Position numbers and translations under genes: made by a program
The notes under the pieces: model-generated
Told to the model about the DNA's origin: nothing
The model's input: only the letters and a program-made list of their open reading frames with translations
Database searches by the model: none
Part shown: piece after piece, positions 50,802 to 61,889 of the stretch
How the letters are laid out: each line of letters opens with the position of its first letter
Position numbering within the stretch: position 1 is the first letter of the stretch
DNA from: Podospora pseudocomata
Taxonomy: Eukaryota > Ascomycota > Sordariomycetes > Sordariales > Podosporaceae
Length of the DNA stretch: 64,000 bases
Reading direction: 5' to 3'
Assembly: GCF_035222375.1 (NCBI RefSeq)
Contig: NC_085888.1
Location: forward strand, 2,914,001-2,978,000

Positions 50802-51246
50802 ACCAACATCGTCGACATTTGATATTCGATCACCAGCAACAACTACCTGCTCTTCGAATCGAAGCTACAGTGTTACCGACGAACAAGACTTTCGCTGCGA
50901 CTCACTCCATCAGTCGTCGCTGCACAGAAAAAGAGAAAACGTCGACGGGTCCACCAACAGTTTGAGCTGGAAGGTTGACTAGGAGGAACAGACTTCGACT
51001 ACAATCACCACAACCAGAGTTTCCAGACGTCCATCCGAGCCAATACGAGCAATCCGCCAGGTCTCGAACGTGCGCCGTTGGTGAAGAGCAGATCCCCAAA
51101 AACGTACGGATCGCTTCGAAAACCTTTGATTCCTTCAAATACGTGGGACCGACCTTCGTGATCGACCGTCGCGAATAATCTGCCACGATTGATCCTGACT
51201 GCACTGTAGAATCTGCTCGAGCACCCGAGCAGCCACAGCAGTCATC

Positions 51247-53070
51247 ATGCCGCAGTCCTTAGAGATACCCGTCCTCACAGTGGACGCCAATGTCATTCAC
51301 AAGGTGGACACCACCAAACCAGAGAACCTATTCAGCATGTGGACAGGTGAGTTTCTGACTCGACTCGGCTCTCTGCGGCCCAAGTCGTGCTAACACACTA
51401 TCGCAGTTTTCGCCAGATGCCGTGACTCAGTTGCCCACGGCAGAAGACTAGAAAACCTCAGCTGGCGCCTCTGGAACAGAGAAACCTTTTGCTGCGAGAA
51501 CGGTGAAGTTCTCGTCTCGTCCTCCGCCACAAGCCAACCCCGAGATATTCAGTATCCTCGCGGCGCGAGCGATGAGGAGCTTCCGCAGCTCTCCGCCAGC
51601 GTCGACTCGGTCGCTGACGAAGAGGCCGTTGACCTTTCATCCGAGCAAGCCCCCTTGGACATTGTACGCCCAAGGATACTCAGACAGGATTCTTGCGCCA
51701 GCAGCCGTAGTCGAGGCCGTGAAAGGCACATCACTTCGGACGAGTTGGAGAAGATGGTCGTTCAGATCATGGATGGAAAGGCCCCTCTTCAACCCATTGA
51801 GTACACGCTCCCTGCATCGATCGAAGAGAAGCCATCGTGCCCACCCGACAGCGAACACTCCGGCTCCACTACCGACGAATCCCCCCAGACCTCCGAACAC
51901 AACACTCCTCATTCCCTGCCCTCAGAGCCCGAAAACACTCCCGAGGAGCCGGCAATGCAGACAATTGTGACCCGTGGCTTTTCCACCTCTCCATTGCCTG
52001 CGTGCCGTATCACCTCGCCAGCCGCTTCTCCCGCTTCTCACAATGACGCCATCCCTCTTCCTACTGAGGCCCCAGCGCCCAAGTTTGTCCAGCCTAAGAA
52101 GCAAGCTGCGAGGTTTGCTCTTGGCGGTTCTGGGTCGTGCTCATCGGGCTCAGATAACTCCTACAGCCCCGAAAAGGTCGAGATCAGAAAGCAGGTCCCG
52201 GCCAAGTCCAAGATGTTCCAGCTTGGAGTTGCCTCGTCAGACGAGGATGGATCTCTCAAGGTCCCCGAAGTCCTCAACAGAGCCCCCTCCGTGATGAACG
52301 CGCACAAGAAGACTGCTTCCTTCAACAACGAGGTGGTTACCCAAACATTTGAGTCTTCTGCTATCAGTGACTCTGAGTCCGAGTATCTTGACGAGAGCGC
52401 AATTGATGATGATGAGGATGACTGGGAGGAGGACGAGTCGGCCGAGGAGAGTGGCAAGTCAAGCATGGAGGACAAGATCCACTTCAAGCGCGTTGACTCA
52501 ACTGCCAACCTTACCTCAAGGCGATCTCTCCTTACTCTCGCTTTGGCGGGCAACAGCGGTCTTAGCCGTGCTCAAAAGTACTCCAATATTGCTTCGCAGT
52601 CTACCTCGGCCATCCCCCGCACTCGGGCCGCACTTAACGGACCATCCGTCGTCGCTTCCCCGAATGACTCGGATGACGCGCCACTCATGATGAAGAACAG
52701 GGGCCCTTCTCGCGCCCCTCCAATGCGCCCGATCACCGAGATTCCTCGGTCCCAAGCTCAGCCCATCAACACAATGGCCATGGGGATGCACCATCAGGCC
52801 GCCTTCTCCCCGCGCACCACTCGGCGCAACATGCTGGCTACCGAGCTCACAGAGTCTCTCCGAAGAAACCTTCTCCACGAACGGTCGCAAAAAACGTCGA
52901 CTGCTAATGCCGTCCTTAAGCGACGCCACACTTCCCACGATGTTGCCAATCTCAAGCAATATCCAGAACGTCCTTACATGAAGAAGGGCAACGAGACCAA
53001 CAACCGGGTCTGGGACGACCAAGTCTTCGACAAGAACGCCTTCACCGGCTACCATGCTCAAGGCTGGTAA
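51247..53070 (+). CDS. areA GATA-like (DUF1752) and DUF3295 domain regulator-like protein
   Basis: Exons 51247-51346 and 51407-53070 (GTGAGT...CGCAG) give 587 aa. Residues about 28-60 carry the DUF1752 signature, NLFSMWTVFARCRDSV then GRRLENLSWRLWNRE, the short region found at the N-terminus of AreA-type nitrogen regulators and in several fungal proteins that lack a zinc finger. No GATA zinc finger is present here. The middle is Ser/Pro-rich and acidic (DDDEDDWEEDESAEES), probably disordered. The C-terminus has patterns typical of DUF3295 proteins: KKQAARFALGGSGS, KKTASFNNEV, MLATELTESLRRNLLHERSQ, VLKRRHTS and a final NAFTGYHAQGW. A nuclear or nutrient-signalling role (nitrogen/TOR related) is inferred from the family only. 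The first exon is supported because the splice completes the signature WTVFARC. Confidence 0.85.
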
Positions 53071-56000
53071 ACACCCACCGGCCAAACACATCAACCACGA
53101 CATATAACCCATCATCGCACATAACACACACGTCTTTACTTTTAAGATACCCAGGGAGGCAGCAACCGTGGCATCTGGCAAGCGGTCATGCTGTCGTGTA
53201 TTATTTTTTGATTCGAGCATTTGCGAAAGCGGCTACGGTTTTACGACACATCATGCATGAATCGGAAGGCGTTTTGCAGTTTAATGGGCATCTTTTCATT
53301 CCGGCATTGCATTCATCAATTCGACCCCTTAATATCTGGGAGGTGGGAAAGGGGAAACTAATTTGGGGGTCGAATGGTCTTGGGCTTGGCATGGCTATGG
53401 TTTTTGACCGATGTTTACAATGGATGGCATCACTGCCCTCGGGCTCTCTTTGGTTGGGAGAGCTTTTCTGCTTTTCATCATTGTGCAAACATTTGAACCG
53501 GCGTTTTTCTTTTTCTTTTTTTTTGGTTTTGGGGTCACATGATACCACGATCAGTCAGCATTGTTTTTCCCCGACCTGATCGACTGTTTTTATCTTCTGT
53601 CATAGCAATTGGTCATGGGATTGGGCCATTGCAAGTTTTTTTTCTTTCTTCACATGCACACACAACACACCACGCATCAAAAAAAAAAAAAGAGGAGCAA
53701 CGAAAAAGGGTCGGACGGACTGGCGGTGGGCTTTAGGTGGGCGGGGGTGTATGTACGTTATGGCTGAGCCGGATCGGACCCTTCTCCTGGTCGTGGTGGT
53801 GGTGGTGGTTGGCAAAGTTGTGTGGGGCATGCAGAGCTAGCAAGGAGGAAGGGGTGGTGGGTGGTGGTGACAAAAAAGAATTGCGTGTTGCAAAACAATG
53901 CGGGCTGGATGGATGGAGGGAGATGGGGGGAAAGAATAGGAAGCTAAAATTCCTTGATTATGAAAAGGAAAATGAACAAAAAAAAAACAGAAAATTAACT
54001 CAAAAAGAACAGAACAAAACAAAATGAAAATTATTATGACAACTAGTTGTGCTTATTGCTTGATTGTGACTGCTGCTGTGATTTGATGATCCTTTAAGGA
54101 GCGGTATTGTGTGACCTTATCCTAGGTCCGGGAACATACGGCACTGTCAAATGTCAACAACGTCTTGGTGGTGCATGGCATGATGAAAATGCGGGGAAGT
54201 GTAGTGTCTGTTCCATGATGAGAGGGGCGCCATGATCCACGTTTTTCCAATCTTGAAGCCTGGGAAAAGCATGTGAAATTCCATTTTACATGGACTTTTA
54301 CACATGACATGTCTCTGGTACCTGATGTCTTTTGACAATTTGACATTTGACATTTGGCACACTGCGGGGGAAGGCTTCAATGGGGAAAAGAAGGGGGTGT
54401 TCGAGAACGCCTCCCGTGGTGGTGGGTGTAGTGGTACGATGTTTCTTTGCTGTGGTCACAGTGCAGTGTGTACAAATGGGCGGTGTTTTGTTTGGGAGTT
54501 TCAAAAGGGGGTTGCCTTTTGCATTGATGAGGACTCGTGATAAAGAGATTCCATATCTTGTGATGGGGACGTAGTTGTGATGAGGACAGGGGGACGTGTG
54601 AGTTGGTTTAACGGCTCGTAGGTAGGCAGGTAGGTAGGTCTCCGCTTTATCCCGGTATATTCTCATTGTGTTTTTCGAACTTCAGATGGTTGTCGGTCTG
54701 CTGCTAAGCAGGCTGCGTCATGTTTCGTGAAAGTTTTGACATGTGAAGCTCTTGTTTCTTTCTCTCTCCCACGAAGGGGTGGCTGTCTGCTGCAACTTAG
54801 TAATCGTTTCCTTCCTGTCACGGGGAAAGAAAAAGAAGCTTTTTTTTTGTTTCTTCACGGATCCTCCACAAAACCAGTTGCTTTAACTATATCAGGGACT
54901 ACGTGTCTTTGTGGTGGATTTTAGGTGAACAAAGGAATCAAGCCTTGGGATGGGGGATGCCGCCTCGATCAGGGTCTTGAGATCTGATTGCCCTAGGCTT
55001 TTGGGCTTGTCCAATGACAAGTTCTGAGATCTGGACAGCCAGTGGCCATGCTCTGGATCTTGGCCTCGGAATATCTTGACCGTTTTGTGAGGATTATTAT
55101 GTGCCGTTGCTTTGATATGAATCTCTAAATCCGTACATCAACCTCGAATGGTACAAACCATGAATACAAACAAATTACCCGGACACCTCCCCCTCCTACC
55201 CAACCCTTCCCCGGCATGGTGTGTGCAAATGTCACTTTACCAGGGGCGTCGTTAATTCTTCCCCATGACAGGTACTTCGGTACCTGCCTCCCTCCACCAT
55301 CCATTGGCTTTCAAGCTACGCGCACTACCGAACGGGTACGACTTTATCCCCTCCATTTTGCCGGTTGGTGAGGCTGCCAGCTGCTCCTCCCAAGGGTTGA
55401 GAACACCCCCCGTTCGAAAACCTCAGACCAGAAGCATATCTTTGTTGTCCAAAGGGGTGTGTTGCATTCATCTCCACTGCCGGGCAGTATACCCTCTCAA
55501 TTGCTCGGTTTGGGGAAAACCCAAGATGATGAGAACTGATGAGAGTGTTGCCGCCATATTGCTGAGTTGTCTAGAGCCTTAGGGTAGTAGAATAGGCATT
55601 GAAAACCCTGTGGTACTACCTGACTGCGAGGGCGGGTGGTACCCTACCAACCGTTTGAGCGCATCTCCCCGGGGTCTAGAATTCTGGGTTGCCGGCATGA
55701 AGAAGTGAAGCCCGGAGGCGGCGGCGGAGGGTGCCTTGCCATGCCCACGTTTTCGGTCATTGTCCATGCCTGGCTGTCCTTTTTGTTTACCCCGGAATGT
55801 GGCGGTCTTTGATCCATGGTTTGCATCATCTCCCGGCCATTGTCTTTCAGGGGCACCGGGCCGTGGAGGTCAGTGGAAGAAACGCCAGTTCAACCATTGT
55901 TGGTTGCAAAGGTGTCAAAAAGGGGAGGGGTCGGGATAGCGCTGAGAAGAGGTCATGAGGTTATGAGAGATTTTGAAGAATGTCAATGCATGCAGGCTCG

Positions 56001-56696
56001 CCAGGAATCTGATGAGACTAGGCCCAATTGTCAGTTGGGCAGAGGTGAGGGTGGATATGATATATGCGGCACAAGAGCAAACGAGATCCCGAGACATACA
56101 TTGCTTGCTTGACCCGCATTGAAGCGACGCCTCTATTGCCTGCACAACATACTCGCCGTCAGATCCACCTTGATCAAGAGCTCGCGGCTGCCGGTGTTTG
56201 ACACCGTCTCAGCCTTTCTTTGTTGGTGATTTTGCGTGGCTGTTAGTGTGAGTGTGTATTATTTTTGTTACACAACCCATATAGGTAGGACCCCTAAATA
56301 TCAACTTTGACGATGGCAGCGTAAGCAGCGCGCGATGATGTCTGAGTGAAGTCTGGGGTCAATCGGTCCACCGATCCGGGGTCTCCGGAGCCCCGCATCG
56401 GGCGGCTGCGGGGTGAACAGACAAGGCCACGAGGGTGCTCAAAGACTTTGAACCGGAAAGGCGAAGTACAATGGTGAAAGGCTGACAAAACGGACCTAGA
56501 AGCGGTAGAGCTTGCGGCGGTTATCGTGTGTATGGGAAAACGGTAAGAGTTACGAAAACAGGCAGCTATCGACGGAGATGTCAATGGCTGATGTTGAAGG
56601 CAGTAGCTGAAGGTGGGGCCAATGGGAGACAGCATCTTGAATAAGCCCCACTGTTCACCCGTTTGGTTACTTGCTGACATAAGACTCTTTTAGATG
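53071..56696. other. 3.6-kb intergenic region, no gene seen
   Basis: No ORF with coding character. Poly-T/poly-A tracts occur at 53510-53525 and 53678-53692, GT-rich and GGT repeats around 53790-53870, an A-rich tract at 53960-54030, and GTAG repeats at 54617-54640. Confidence 0.45.
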
Positions 56697-57530
56697 ACTG
56701 GTAATTCGGACTAGCTCCTAGCTAGACTTGCTATACTCAAGGCCCCAGCCTATTTGCGATTTTCTAATTTTTATTTTTTAATTAATATTTTTTTTATTTA
56801 CTGTTGAAATAGGTGCTATTGAAGCCTGTAAATACAGGCTCAAATAGCTATCGGCGCAGTACACTGAGAGCGAAGAAGACTTTGACTGCAGCATTCGACA
56901 GTTGCCGTGGCACTGAAGGAAAGTAGATTACAGGAGTGGCGCTCTGTAATATATAGAAGAGAATCACTGTAACATAGGCTTGTAAGGCATTGATGAGTGT
57001 GGTGAACCAGTATATTGATTGAACCTTGTAGACTAAGAAATACCACAGCGAATAGAGTGTGAAGCAGAGGTCTTATAGGCCATCGGCCTTCCACTTGTTC
57101 CCCGAGGGTGACTCCGTTCCCGGGCCCAAACGCCCGCTAATTGCGCTACCGTTTGACCGCCGCAGGGCACCGGCCTTAGCGCTCGGCTTTCCGGGACCTC
57201 GGATTGCTTCCGGAGGCCGAGCTTCCGTTCCGGTAACTGTGGTCCCTAAACACTGCTGATTCAAGCCATTGTATTGCCTCTAAGGCTCTGTAATATACAG
57301 GGCTCAGATACACTGTAAAATCCACAAACAAAAGCTGTATTTTAACATATTTCTAAGCTGTTAATTTAAATGTAAGTAAATTAAGAGATTGCTGTATTTC
57401 TAGATATAAAATAGATCTATTGTTAGCTATAATTTTAATATATTTTTATGTTTTCAAATGTTTTACCCAAGACGGTTAGACTACGCTGCGTAAAGGCCGC
57501 TATGCCTTGCTCCCTAGCTAGACTCGACTG
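56697..57530. repeat. AT-rich degenerate repeat, likely old transposon or LTR relic
   Basis: Composition changes abruptly here. A/T-rich blocks lie at 56755-56815 and 57330-57465. Perfect palindromes occur at 56823-56840 (AGCCTGTA, 2-nt loop, TACAGGCT) and 56927-56950 (ATTACAG...CTGTAAT). Two related segments, CTCTGTAATATATAGAAGAG (from 56943) and CTCTGTAATATACAGGGCTC (from 57285), each continue to CACTGTAA. Similar CCTAGCTAGACT strings flank it near 56718 and 57513. These features resemble decayed fungal retroelement LTRs, but no coding remnant is left, so the class is uncertain. Confidence 0.35.
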
Positions 57531-57823
57531 GGGATTTTGATTTAACGGCATTGGAGGTGACGCTATCTGCTAGTCCGTTTCGATGTCAACTGTGGCAGAG
57601 CACTAAAATAGACGCCCAAAGCTGCGCTAATTTCACAATGTTCTCGTGCTGGTATCGCTAAACACAAGAGACGCGGGGAAACTGGGAGACGCTACGGAGC
57701 TTTGCGGGGACGACACAGCCCTAAACTCGGTGCCTTAGGTGAAAAGCCGGGAAGCTGAGCTTCTCTTGCATTCAACACATGAACACTGGAACAGTCGGTG
57801 AGCATCCCGTTTTTCGAGCAGCG

Positions 57824-57828
57824 CTTAC
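57824..57828. repeat. Target-site duplication, left copy (CTTAC)
   Basis: Five bases directly before the left LTR; identical to 62130-62134 after the right LTR. Confidence 0.9.
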
Positions 57829-58068
57829 TGTCAGATAACACGATGCACTCTTGAGGGTGAATATCATGGGGGTTGCAACAGTGTGATTGTATTGCTTGTC
57901 CTTGTGTGTGCTCCTGTTCCTTCAAAGCCTGAGAACCTCAATTATATCTATACATGGTGACAGCATTGGTGGCAAATGGTACCATGTCCAGCTGAACTGG
58001 TTACGTCAGTTTCAGCTTCCATGAGCTCCTATTCAGCTTGGTTGACCAGAACCCTTTTCTGTCTGACA
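57829..58068 (-). repeat. 3' LTR (left copy), 240 bp
   Basis: Begins TGTCAGA and ends TCTGACA, giving 7-bp terminal inverted repeats with the standard TG...CA ends. I see no difference from the copy at 61890-62129. Confidence 0.95.
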
Positions 58069-58084
58069 CACCCCCTCAGATCTA
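58069..58084 (-). promoter_or_regulatory. Polypurine tract
   Basis: On the minus strand GATCTGAGGGGGTG lies directly against the 3' LTR, the expected site for priming of plus-strand DNA synthesis. Confidence 0.75.
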
Positions 58085-58118
58085 GCCGAGCCTGGATCTG
58101 GACCATACCATTTAGAAT

Positions 58119-58753
58119 CTAGGTCTTTGGTTCTGTGACCCCTATTTGCTGGAGGAAACGCTGGTGGAGTGGACTGCTCAGAGCTTTAGTCAAGCCGTCA
58201 GCTGTCATACTGTTTGAGGGTGTGTATTCGATTTTTATCGTTTTGCGGTTGACCTCCTGTCGAAGCCAATGGTTGTGAATATCCACATGCCGGAGCTTGG
58301 TTTGCAAAGTAGCCATTTCTGCAGTCACCAGCCTAATGGTTTGCTTGTTATCACACTGAATGGTGATGTGGTGTTGATCTAGTTGAACTTTCAGTTCGTC
58401 AAGCAGACGATTTATAAATAACCCTTCTTTCGTAGCTTGTGCGAGGGCGAGGAGCTCAGCTTCGGTGGTTGAGGTGGTGACTGTGTCTTGCTTATTGGCT
58501 CTCCATCCAATTAGGCCGCCAAACAGCTTCATCGTGTAGGCTTGCGAGCTTTTCCGGTCGAGCGAATTATCAGCAAATGAGGCATCGCTGGCAACAACAA
58601 ATTCGTCTTCACCCCTAACCTCAACGCCAGTGTTCGAGTGTTATAGAGATAATGCAGCACTTGATCGGCTGCTTTATGGTGTTGTGGTCCAGGATTGGTG
58701 TTGAATCTAACCAGCCGTGATGCCGCAAATGCTATATCTGGTCTGGTAACCAC
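58119..58753 (-). pseudogene. RNase H end of pol, frame-broken
   Basis: Two frames make up the Ty1/copia RNase H region. The first (58753-58529) starts TRPDIAFAASRLVRFN; the second (58532-58119) holds TSTTEAELLALAQATKEG, IQCDNKQTIRL and LRHVDIHNHWLRQEV and reaches the normal end TADGLTKAL. The frame changes at a C4 run (58612-58615, G4 on the coding strand). The acidic catalytic positions are still readable. The break may be a real one-base loss or a homopolymer reading error. Confidence 0.85.
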
Positions 58754-60465
58754 TGCGGCGTATAAGATGGATCCAGTCTTTGCTGGAAAGCCGTGATCGA
58801 CCGAGGCTCGGCCTTGCCCTCGTATGGCAGCAATTCTGTTGTAGCCATTGGGATCTTGACCTTTGTACTGTTGGTTTCTTTGCTAGCCAGGGTGACGATT
58901 TTGTCGAAGTAGGCTGTCTGAGAAAGCCAAATCAGGCCTTTGGTTCTATCTCTGAGAACCTCAATCCCTAGGAACCATTGGAGGTCGTTTCCACCCGTTA
59001 ATTGGTATCTTTGCCGCAGTTGTGATGCTAAGGTTCGAGCTGCAGCTGTATCCTTCTTTCGATAGGCAAACACAATGTCGTCAACATAGAAGAACACCAG
59101 AATTCCATTCCGAATTAGAATGCATGGTTCGTGCGGAACACTCTGAAATCCCAAGGTTTGTAAGGTCGTGGTGAGTTCCTTTTGCCAAAGCAGTGGAGAC
59201 TGGCGCAGTCCATACAAGGCCTTCTTTAGCCTTAGGATCTTTCCAGGGGTTCGGTAGCCAGGAGGCATTCGCATGTAGATGGTGTCTTCAAGGTTGGCAT
59301 TGACGAAAGCGTTGACTGCGTCGTATTGAACTAATTCAAGATCGAATCTGGCCGCAATAGCCATCATTGTGCGGAACGATCGGGCTGCCAGCGTGGCTGC
59401 GTAGGTTTCTTGTGCGGTGGGCTTCTGCTGATCGCCTCTGACTACCAATCTAGCCTTGCAGTTCTTGAAAGTGCCGTCCTGGTTGAATTTGTAGGTATAA
59501 ACCCACATACAGTCTAGGGTTTGATGGCCTTGTGCCTGTGGATCCGACCTATCCACTTCGCACCAAGATTGCTTCTGTGCGTGGCTTTGGAGGTGCTCTT
59601 TTTCAGCTTGCAAAAATTGAGGGCCGAATGGGTGGTGTTTCAGTTGGTACTGGTGTTGAAGAAAGCCAAAGAGGTGGGAGATTGCTGTTGTGATGGACTC
59701 TGTGGTTCTGTCCTTGAGGTAATAGTCCCAGGCTAGGCCAGACCACCTGTCTGTGACTAGGAGTAGGTATCTGTATCCCTTGAGACCTTCCTCAAAGTCA
59801 TGGAAGTCGATTGCAAGCCGTAGACCGGGGCCTTCGTTGTGCTCTCTCGGTCGTCGTTGGATTTGCCGCTTGGCCTTCGATACTCCGCATGCATCGCACT
59901 GGACAGTGGTGGGCCCCTTGATTCGAACTCCTCGCGTGTGATGGACGAGTTGTTCTAGTGCCTGAGGGCCAGGGTGGCCAAGCCGTAGGTGCCAGAGGTT
60001 GGCAATGGCTTTGTTTGGTGGCTTCTGGGTGTAGCTGCTGAATCGATTGCGCCGGGTGCAGAAGAAGGCTGCATTGGAGACAGTGGATGGTAGGTCTTCC
60101 AGAACATACTGGCCGTATCGATCCGTCAGATAGCAAAGGATAGAGTTGTTGGCCTTCCGAACACAGTTATTGCCAGGACTGTTATCCCACCACAAGCCTT
60201 GTTTTCGTAATTGTCGTAGAGATACAAGGTTGCAAGCGAATCCAGGGCAGTAGGCCGTATTCCGAAGCCGTAGAAAGTGTTGTTGTATTTGCTGTCGTGG
60301 CCGCCTTTGTTGTTTGTGATCCCTGAATCTGGATATCCACATCTCCGTATCCATGAATTTGAACTGGGTGTTCGCCAGCCCAGAGGAAATCGCCGGCTGG
60401 GGCCTTGATGTAATTGGCAAATCTAGATATATGGTTAAAGACATGGATTGTGGTTCCAGAATCAA
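58754..60465 (-). pseudogene. pol: integrase (core deleted) and reverse transcriptase
   Basis: The frame covers the end of protease, the integrase zinc region (LWHLRLGHPG with CDACGVSKAK), the first integrase Asp region (LRLAIDFHDF, DRWSGLAWDYYL), then within about 70 codons passes directly into reverse transcriptase (CMWVYTYKFNQDGTF). The rest of the integrase core, including its second Asp and Glu, and the integrase C-terminus are missing. Reverse transcriptase motifs are intact: LVQYDAVNAFVNANL, LKKALYGLRQSPLLW and YVDD. The frame is lost near 58779-58781 in an A/T run, just before the region leading to RNase H, and again near 60285-60315 at the protease side. Confidence 0.9.
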
Positions 60466-60559
60466 GGATAGCAGAATTTTTCAAAGGGTACTCAGCTGTG
60501 TGGAAGGCTCCCTTTGATACAACAAAACTGCCAGGGCAGCGGCCGACATTCCGGCCTAG
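60182..60559 (-). CDS. pol N-terminus with aspartic protease motif
   Basis: Directly follows the gag stop in the same reading frame. It contains the protease active-site motif AILDSGTTIHVFN (Asp-Ser-Gly) and flap-side IHGYGDVDIQI. It stays open to 60182, but the conserved continuation (AYCPGFACNLVSLRQLRKQG) lies in another frame from about 60300 onward. There is no ATG at its start, so it can be made only by translation through the gag stop. Confidence 0.8.
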   Translation of the reverse strand, partial: LGRNVGRCPGSFVVSKGAFHTAEYPLKNSAILDSGTTIHVFNHISRFANYIKAPAGDFLWAGEHPVQIHGYGDVDIQIQGSQTTKAATTANTTTLSTASEYGLLPWIRLQPCISTTITKTRLVVG

Positions 60560-60562
60560 TCA
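60557..60562 (-). promoter_or_regulatory. In-frame UGA-CUA between gag and pol (probable readthrough site)
   Basis: On the coding strand gag ends ...AAA TTG-type codons and TGA (60562-60560) followed by CTA (60559-60557). The frame then continues open into protease. UGA CUA is a well-known leaky stop context. The candidal element Tca2 also separates gag and pol with an in-phase UGA, so a similar use is plausible here. Confidence 0.65.
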
Positions 60563-61770
60563 ATTTGACTTCTTTTTCTTCAGATTTTCAACTTCCTTTT
60601 GAAGATCTGGATCTAAGAGGGCCTCTTTCACCCTCATCCGTACGTGTTCCCTTTCAACAAAGCCTTCAGGGGCTAGTTCAGGGAAAGCGTAGAAGCATTT
60701 TTCCAGATGGTGGAACTGGCCACAACAGGGGCATGTGGTTGTAGGTCTTCTGCCCTCTGGGGAGTTGGCTGTGCCCAAGGCTTTTCGCCTCTTTCTGAGT
60801 CTTTCGCCGTTCTTCGACCCAGAGCCACGCTGTCGTTTTTGGCCATTGTTTTGTCCCCCATCACTACCAGGCTCGACTTCGCTATCAAGAGCGTCCTCCT
60901 GATTGGCATCTTTGGCTTCTTTGCCTGCAAAGGAGGGGCCGAACGAGCCTTTTGCTATCCGGCTGCCAACCGGTATGCGGGCTTTCGTCGATTGCCGCAC
61001 CTCCTCCCGAAAGTCGTTGGCTACCATTCGGTAGGTCAGGGTTAACTGCGATGCTTTGGATAGTTTGTAAGATGTAACCCAGTGGCCGAGAACAGGCTTC
61101 ACTGCATCTAGAAAATCGTAGAACCACGTCTTTTTGTGTGTAGGGCCTCAGGGACCCCTTTTCGCTGTGCTGTAGCTATGGCTTGCTCCCAGGATTCAGA
61201 CCAGTTGATCAGGTCTCTGGGGGCTCGGAGCAGTGGCTTTGTGGCCAATCGGTAGGCTTCTCGAGCGTTTCGTAGAGCTTCGTCGTCACTGACTCCGGCT
61301 TGTGCTTTCAGGGCCGAATACCATTTCGTAACTGGCTCGATCGGATCACAGGATGTGAGTTGAAAGTGTGGGCTGATGGTCTTCAACATCCACTGCTTCA
61401 GTTGCTTGACGATTTCGAATTGTTGGCTGTATTCCTTTTTGTTGGCCTGGTAAATCGTCCAATCCATCTGGTAGGTGCGGAAGCCATCGGGTGTCAGGTC
61501 TGCAATGGTGATCGGAGGGTTGCTTTGGCTAGCCTCATCGTCGCTGGCTACAGATTCCGTACGAGCCCTGGCTGTAATAGTCGATTGACTAGGGGTCTTG
61601 TGCTTGTGGTGTGCAAGATCTGGAGCCACAGGCTCATTGAGGAACGGGGTAAGCCCTTGAATGTGACTCCATAGGCCTCCGGCCACAGCCTGGGCTTGGA
61701 ACTGCAGGTTCCACGACTCCCAGTCTTCGGAGCTGGCCAGAAAAACAGACTTTTCGTTGTTTGTGTTCAT
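60560..61770 (-). pseudogene. gag (capsid/nucleocapsid), one frame break
   Basis: Starts at ATG 61770, about 120 nt inside the 5' LTR. The first part (61770-61108) is a helical capsid-like region (SSEDWESWNLQFQAQA, YQMDWTIYQANKKEYSQQFE). It runs into a stop at 61110-61108; the continuation (VKPVLGHWVTSYKLSKASQL) lies one frame away, after an A5 run (T5 at 61132-61136 on the plus strand). The second part (61102-60560) is basic and ends with a zinc-knuckle-like CPCCGQFHHLEKC, whose spacing differs slightly from the standard CX2CX4HX4C, and a Lys-rich tail. Confidence 0.85.
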
Positions 61771-61869
61771 TGTGTTGAGTTTTGGTGAACTGGAATTGAA
61801 TCCAAGAGTGCGAGTCGAATGTGCTTCTTGTTGGGGTTGGCTGACTAATCGGCGCGCAGGCGATGCGAT

Positions 61870-61889
61870 GAGCGGATGAGACTCTTAAT
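61870..61889 (-). promoter_or_regulatory. Primer-binding site for a half tRNA-Lys(CUU)
   Basis: The plus strand here reads GAGCGGATGAGACTCTTAAT and abuts the 5' LTR with no gap. It matches the anticodon arm of eukaryotic tRNA-Lys(CUU): stem TGAGA, loop CTCTTAA with the CTT anticodon, and nucleotide 39. The minus-strand RNA would therefore pair with the 5' half of this tRNA, ending at position 39, as Drosophila copia does with initiator tRNA-Met. There is no TGG (CCA complement) that would mark a normal 3'-end primer. Confidence 0.7.
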
